A stretch of 9,277 nucleotides of DNA from an uncultured Erysipelotrichaceae bacterium (GTDB lineage: Bacteria > Bacillota_I > Bacilli_A > Erysipelotrichales > Erysipelotrichaceae), in assembly GCA_905201565.1 (NCBI GenBank), contig CAJKOS010000066.1, positions 1-9,277 on the forward strand, read 5' to 3'. The position numbers were made by a program, and so were the translations under genes. Each line of letters begins with the position of its first letter. The stretch's first letter is position 1. The notes below the pieces were generated by a model that did no database searches, was not told the origin of the DNA, and saw only the letters and a list, made by a program, of their open reading frames with translations. Shown piece after piece: positions 6,476-9,277 of this stretch.

Positions 6476-6924
6476 AGTATTTCCAGCATCTGTCCTGGAT
6501 TCTCAGCAGCCTTCACCTTGCCAAATGCCTTGACAATGGTACCTTCTTCATCAATGAGATAGGTTGTTCTTACAACACCGAACACTTTCTTTCCATACAT
6601 GGTCTTTTCCTTCCAGACATCATATGCCTGGATGACTTCCTTTTCTGTATCCGAAAGCAGGGTGAAAGGCAATCCATACTTCTCTTCAAACTTCTTATGG
6701 CTTGCGACAGTATCTTTACTGACACCAAGGACTACCGCTCCTTTTTCCTGAAACTGTGGGTAGAGCTCCGCAAAACCACAAGCCTGCTTTGTACAGCCTG
6801 GTGTATTGTCCTTTGGATAGAAATAGAGGATGACCTTCTTTCCTCTGTAATCTTCCAATGTATGCATATTGCCATTCTGATCTGGCAATGTGAATGATGG
6901 TGCTTTTGTGCCGACTTTCAACAT
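6472..6924 (-). CDS. bcp: Thiol peroxidase Bcp/PrxQ (peroxiredoxin)
   Basis: Cytoplasmic peroxiredoxin of the Bcp/PrxQ group that reduces H2O2 and organic hydroperoxides using thioredoxin. The 150-residue length is typical. The catalytic loop YPKDNTPGCTKQAC places the peroxidatic Cys (44) and resolving Cys (49) five residues apart, as expected for the atypical 2-Cys Bcp type. Other family segments are GTKAPSFTLPDQ near the start, VLGVSKD (about 66-72) and GVVRTTYLIDEEG. ATG 6924 is preferred to TTG 6930 because AGGAGG ends 8 nt before the ATG but only 2 nt before the TTG. The anti-sigma gene ends 2 bp upstream and yaaA starts inside the stop, so bcp belongs to the sigma/anti-sigma/bcp/yaaA cluster. 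An extended -10 inside the end of the preceding gene may also drive bcp-yaaA on its own. Confidence 0.95.
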   Translation of the reverse strand: MLKVGTKAPSFTLPDQNGNMHTLEDYRGKKVILYFYPKDNTPGCTKQACGFAELYPQFQEKGAVVLGVSKDTVASHKKFEEKYGLPFTLLSDTEKEVIQAYDVWKEKTMYGKKVFGVVRTTYLIDEEGTIVKAFGKVKAAENPGQMLEIL

Positions 6925-6926
6925 AA

Positions 6927-7925
6927 TCAATTCCTCCTGCCTTGATTATACCAAAGACTGTTTTTTCTGCCTGTCATATGCCCATAGGTTTCTTCAATGT
7001 ACACTCTGGCAAAAGATATCGCCTCTTCTACTGAAAGGTCGCTTTCCTCAGGAAGCACATTGATCGGATTGTCCCCATATGGATACCCATATTCCAGATA
7101 TTCCTGATCGAGTTCAGCTTTATCTTGAAGAGTCCATGTATCATAGGCTCCGAGCGTTAGTTCCAGCTCACTTTTTCTTGCCTGAATCCGTTGTTCAAAC
7201 GTCGCTAAACCATCAATTAGTTCAGCATCCCACTTTTCAGCATACCAACCCTTTGCTTCAGACGCAGAGGTATCTGCTGTATCGTACTCCCATTCGACGG
7301 CGATAACTTTCTGCGTAACAGCATTTATTTTCACACGATAGCAGCCAATTCGATCTCTATGGACATTTGGCGTATACAACACCGACCAGTAGGAATTTGA
7401 TGCACCATCTTTGTCCTCAACAAAATCTACCTCTGTTGAAAAGAATGTAAAGGTTGTTCTCGTAAAACCGTATTGCTCAGCAAGTGCTTCACGTGCATAC
7501 TTTTTTTCAACAATCAGCCGATCAGCAATTCTAGTTGCCTCTTCCGTTGAAACTCCTCCAGTAGTAAGCAGATCTAACTGTTCTTGTGGAATGTCAATAC
7601 CACTTTCCTTCATCGATATGATCAGGTCTATTTTATCTTCCAAAGTCCAATGCGACATATTTCCCTTTTCGGTTTGAAGCAAAGCCGCATGATCAATAAA
7701 TGAGGTGATAGCTGCCACCGCTCCCGCTACCAAAGAAATGCTCAGAAATGCAATCACCAACATCATACTTAATGACATTTTATTCTTCATGCTTATTCCA
7801 TATACCCCCTTCGTTCTTGCTGCGTTCAGCACACACTGCGCAAGGTACGGGTTGGGCTGGATGAAGGCTGCGTCTTGGTTCAAAGCCTTCTGGACTTTCT
7901 TCATATTTTCGCGATATTCATCCAT
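6927..7925 (-). CDS. Membrane-anchored anti-sigma-like protein with duplicated extracytoplasmic motif
   Basis: A 332-residue single-pass membrane protein coupled to the ECF sigma gene: its ATG (7925) overlaps the sigma stop by 8 bp and has AAAGGAG 7 nt upstream. Layout: cytoplasmic residues 1-50 with PNPYLAQCVLNAA (24-36), a membrane helix at about 51-77, then about 255 extracytoplasmic residues. No zinc-type HxxxCxxC anti-sigma motif is present, so sigma binding would use another helical domain. The outer part holds two related blocks: WTLEDKIDL (93-101) with STEEATRIADRLI (126-138), and WTLQDKAEL (264-272) with SVEEAISFARVYI (298-310). Between them, a strand-rich stretch at about 177-214 looks PepSY-like. 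Function as anti-sigma factor is inferred from position and topology. The stop lies in the bcp ribosome binding site. Confidence 0.75.
   Translation of the reverse strand: MDEYRENMKKVQKALNQDAAFIQPNPYLAQCVLNAARTKGVYGISMKNKMSLSMMLVIAFLSISLVAGAVAAITSFIDHAALLQTEKGNMSHWTLEDKIDLIISMKESGIDIPQEQLDLLTTGGVSTEEATRIADRLIVEKKYAREALAEQYGFTRTTFTFFSTEVDFVEDKDGASNSYWSVLYTPNVHRDRIGCYRVKINAVTQKVIAVEWEYDTADTSASEAKGWYAEKWDAELIDGLATFEQRIQARKSELELTLGAYDTWTLQDKAELDQEYLEYGYPYGDNPINVLPEESDLSVEEAISFARVYIEETYGHMTGRKNSLWYNQGRRN
6945..6953 (-). promoter_or_regulatory. bcp: Internal extended -10 promoter for bcp-yaaA
   Basis: On the minus strand TGG-TATAAT occupies 6953-6945, a perfect extended -10. It lies in the last codons of the anti-sigma-like gene. 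Predicted initiation near 6938 would begin at the AGGAGG of bcp, giving a very short leader. ATGACA (6977-6972) is a near match to -35 but at 21 bp is too far away. Confidence 0.55.
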
Positions 7926-8439
7926 AGAGATACTCCTTTCCCAGCACGCCATGCAGCTTTACATGCGCTTTTTTTATTCTCTTTGAAACCATCGATGGCG
8001 TCACGCCAACGATCTTTGCAATCTCAGGCATCGTTAATTCCTGATAGTAGTACAGAAGAACAACCTCCTTTAGCTTGTACGGCAATTGCTGAATCGCCGC
8101 CGCAAGATCGGCAGCATCCTGATCGTAGCGATCCCATACCGCCATCGGAATGTCTTCGGGGGTAATGGAATGATTCATCCGAACCATCCAGGCGCTCTTT
8201 CGCATGCTCCTGCACACATTGATCGCAATGCTTGTCAGCCAGGTTTTTTCTTTACACTCACCACGGAACGAATCCAAGGCTTTGTATGCTCTCAGGAATG
8301 TTTCTTGCAGAGCATCTTCCGCCATTTGCCGTTCGTGGAGGTAGGCATAGCACATAGTCAGCAAAGCGGATTGGTACTCTTCGACCATGCGTGTCAGCCG
8401 TTCTTCTCGGTTGCTGTCCGGACACTTGACAACTTCCAT
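7918..8439 (-). CDS. ECF-type RNA polymerase sigma factor
   Basis: A 173-residue extracytoplasmic-function sigma-70 factor with only regions 2 and 4. Region 2 (about 16-84) includes AEDALQETFLRAYKALDSFRG (40-60) and KTWLTSIAINVCRS (65-78), the -10 recognition and core-binding helices. Region 4 (about 112-165) includes LPYKLKEVVLLYYYQELT (119-136) and the helix-turn-helix TMPEIAKIVGVTPSMVSKRI (136-155) for -35 recognition. ATG 8439 is chosen over TTG 8463 because GGAGGTGA lies 7 nt before it. The membrane protein encoded next overlaps the stop and is the likely anti-sigma factor. An ECF-type promoter at 8492-8467 suggests autoregulation, and a strong housekeeping promoter with a long leader lies further upstream. 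Regulon members probably include downstream bcp and yaaA by readthrough. Confidence 0.93.
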   Translation of the reverse strand: MEVVKCPDSNREERLTRMVEEYQSALLTMCYAYLHERQMAEDALQETFLRAYKALDSFRGECKEKTWLTSIAINVCRSMRKSAWMVRMNHSITPEDIPMAVWDRYDQDAADLAAAIQQLPYKLKEVVLLYYYQELTMPEIAKIVGVTPSMVSKRIKKAHVKLHGVLGKEYLYG

Positions 8440-8466
8440 CTGCGAATCACCTCCCTCTCCCAATTA

Positions 8467-8492
8467 GACAGCGCAAATCAAAAGAAGTTGAA
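8467..8492 (-). promoter_or_regulatory. ECF-type autoregulatory promoter of the sigma gene
   Basis: On the minus strand TTCAAC (8492-8487) is followed after exactly 16 bp by TGTC (8470-8467). This matches the AAC / N16 / GTC layout of ECF-dependent promoters (for example TGAAAC-N16-CGTC). Initiation would fall near 8459, about 20 nt before the start codon and upstream of the GGAGG. No housekeeping TATAAT element is seen at this position. Confidence 0.55.
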
Positions 8493-8635
8493 TGCTTTTT
8501 CATATTTTCTGCAAACTTTTTTCCAAGAATCTGCATGCCTGTATTCTACAACATTCCTGATTATCTGTCATCCGTTTTTCATGATTATCAACCATGCTTG
8601 AAATTTGCCAGGAATCTTCCTAAACTCTTCAATTT
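8493..8635. other. AT-rich intergenic segment of the sigma leader
   Basis: No gene is supported here. It contains a direct repeat TGATTATC at 8558-8565 and 8582-8589 and an imperfect inverted repeat at about 8599-8639 (TTGAAATTT against AATTTTCAA). No minus-strand intrinsic terminator is apparent, so transcripts from the 8832-8804 promoter could read into the sigma gene. Confidence 0.4.
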
Positions 8636-8719
8636 TCAAAATGCTTTTTTTGCTCTACCATATAAGTGTCCCAAGGGGAAAGCCCCGTAGGACAAAACGA
8701 AGAAAGAGGGTGATTCCAT
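8636..8719 (-). CDS. Possible 27-codon leader peptide
   Basis: An ATG at 8719 opens a 27-residue frame beginning MESPSFFVLSYG and ending RAKKAF, with a weak GGAAG 7 nt upstream. It lies in the leader of the sigma gene, and the GGGG/CCCC hairpin falls inside it. There is no homologue I recognise and it may be chance. Confidence 0.15.
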   Translation of the reverse strand: MESPSFFVLSYGAFPLGHLYGRAKKAF

Positions 8720-8797
8720 TGATGGTCTTCCGACATGCATGAAGTGCAGACAAGCTTGGCCGCTGCCATCCCGAAAGGGATGATGTTCTGCAAGGAT
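8667..8797. ncRNA. Candidate structured RNA in the sigma-gene leader
   Basis: Several stems cluster here. (a) TGTCC/GGACA (8667-8671 with 8690-8694) encloses GGGG/CCCC (8675-8678 with 8683-8686). (b) GAAGA/TCTTC (8699-8703 with 8726-8730) competes with CTTC/GAAG (8727-8730 with 8741-8744), whose loop contains the palindrome ATGCAT. (c) TGCAGA/TCTGCA (8745-8750 with 8787-8792) encloses CATCCC/GGGATG (8767-8772 with 8777-8782). The near-consensus promoter at 8832-8804 supports minus-strand transcription. The GAAA loop of (c) would be a GNRA tetraloop only on the plus strand, so orientation is open. It matches no riboswitch, 6S, SRP, tmRNA or RNase P core that I can recall. Confidence 0.4.
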
Positions 8798-8803
8798 GAT
8801 TTT

Positions 8804-8832
8804 ATTATAGCACAGTTTCTCCAGCGTGTAAA
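8804..8832 (-). promoter_or_regulatory. Near-consensus housekeeping promoter reading toward the sigma gene
   Basis: On the minus strand TTTACA (8832-8827) is separated by exactly 17 bp from TATAAT (8809-8804), with an extended TGC just upstream (8812-8810). Initiation is expected near 8797, about 358 nt before the sigma start codon. Confidence 0.7.
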
Positions 8833-8870
8833 GCACTATCCTGTCTTTATACAAAAGGAGAAAGCCACAT

Positions 8871-9251
8871 ATGGAAGAATTCGTTCGAAAAATTCTGAGT
8901 CATTATCCAGCCTTCACAGCAGAAAAGAAAATGTATGAGCATTGGCTTGCCATACGTGAAAACCCCGAAGCCCGTGAAGCACTTATCGTAGTAGATATGA
9001 AAGTCGCAATGATACAAAGCTGGTTCAATCTTCTTAATGCAGATGAGCGTTTTGTTATTGAAAAGCATCTGATTGAGGAACTGGAATGGCCCCGCGTTTC
9101 CTTCTCTTTTACTGAGCTCTGGAAGGGTGAGTTTAGCCGTACAGAGCGCACATTGGTTGCCTATCAGGCAAGCGGTCTAAACAAAATTGTCCGCTTCTGT
9201 GAAAATTCGAAAGATTCTGCTATAATGAAACCGAAGCATATCCCTTCCTGA
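8871..9251 (+). CDS. Small ArpU/sigma-region-4-like HTH protein
   Basis: A 126-residue soluble protein. The N-terminal half (1-50) is helical and charged. Residues 52-110 (LLNADERFVIEKHLIEELEWPRV then TERTLVAYQASGLNKIVRF) resemble the DNA-binding segment of ArpU-type phage late regulators and sigma-70 region 4, which use a helix-turn-helix before a recognition helix. The match is by eye and weak. AGGAG lies 10 nt before ATG 8871. The gene is divergent from the sigma-gene promoter, with 39 bp between the -35 element and this start. No clear promoter of its own is visible. A new promoter sits in its last codons. Role unknown: it may be a phage remnant regulator or a stand-alone transcription factor. 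Confidence 0.6.
   Translation: MEEFVRKILSHYPAFTAEKKMYEHWLAIRENPEAREALIVVDMKVAMIQSWFNLLNADERFVIEKHLIEELEWPRVSFSFTELWKGEFSRTERTLVAYQASGLNKIVRFCENSKDSAIMKPKHIPS
9218..9226 (+). promoter_or_regulatory. Extended -10 promoter for the gene starting at 9266
   Basis: TGC-TATAAT is a perfect extended -10 inside the 3' end of the preceding gene. Initiation near 9233 would give a leader of about 33 nt ahead of ATG 9266. No good -35 is present. Confidence 0.55.
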
Positions 9252-9265
9252 AAGGAGTGTCGGAG

Positions 9266-9277
9266 ATGGGCGGTTTT
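9266..9277 (+). CDS. Start of an unidentified gene, cut by the window edge
   Basis: ATG 9266 is preceded by AAAGGAG (9251-9257, 8 nt spacing), which overlaps the stop of the preceding gene. Only four codons (MGGF) are present, so no product can be named. Confidence 0.55.

Noticed and set aside
8086..8601. Plus-strand 171-residue frame across the sigma gene
   Set aside because: Antisense to clear ECF sigma regions 2 and 4. It extends into non-coding leader and has no recognisable domain.
8846..8853. TTTATACA as -10 of the ArpU-like gene
   Set aside because: Initiation would fall on or after the AGGAG ribosome binding site at 8856-8860, which removes it from the message.

Overview
The window looks like a chromosomal segment from a low- to mid-GC Bacillota (Firmicutes) bacterium, probably a gut-type Clostridia or Erysipelotrichia. 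Several genes have strong GGAGG-type ribosome binding sites, extended -10 promoters (TGnTATAAT) recur, genes are packed with 4-8 bp overlaps, and an ECF sigma/anti-sigma pair and a MATE exporter are present. Genus cannot be resolved from the sequence alone.

Region 1 (1-~1030) is a foreign piece: the C-terminal part of a very large phage/ICE-type polyvalent protein, with a nuclease-like or LPD-type domain and the first strand of an ADP-ribosyltransferase-like domain. It stops abruptly in a head-on fusion with region 2, so both genes lack their 3' ends. This is either a real recombination or insertion scar or an assembly chimaera.

Region 2 (~1030-2944, minus strand) is an overlapping three-gene operon: a DUF523/TudS-like Fe-S protein, an O6-methylguanine-DNA methyltransferase (ogt) and a COG2509-type FAD-dependent dehydrogenase cut at about residue 330. 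A MATE exporter (3015-4358, plus) diverges from it. Both divergent start codons sit directly downstream of -10-like hexamers, so both messages may be leaderless. A strong intrinsic terminator closes the MATE gene.

Region 3 (4395-5723, plus) is a compact two-gene module: an Xre-type HTH protein followed, with a 4-bp ATGA overlap, by a small nucleotidyltransferase-fold protein. This is the layout of AbiE-like toxin-antitoxin or defence modules. Its promoter holds a perfect dyad and a third half-site, a convincing autorepressor operator.

Region 4 (5744-8832, minus) reads ECF sigma factor, membrane anti-sigma-like protein, Bcp peroxiredoxin, YaaA, with junctions of -8, +1 and -4 bp. It is best read as a peroxide or envelope stress operon. 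The sigma gene has an ECF-type promoter just upstream (autoregulation) and, about 360 bp upstream, a near-consensus housekeeping promoter reading through a structured, unassigned leader. The convergent toxin and yaaA genes share a hairpin whose base contains both stop codons.

Region 5 (8871-end, plus) holds a short ArpU/sigma-region-4-like protein and the first four codons of another gene, with its own promoter embedded in the end of the preceding gene.

The strongest candidates for something new are the ECF/anti-sigma/Bcp/YaaA cluster with its structured leader, and the Xre/nucleotidyltransferase module with its three-half-site operator.
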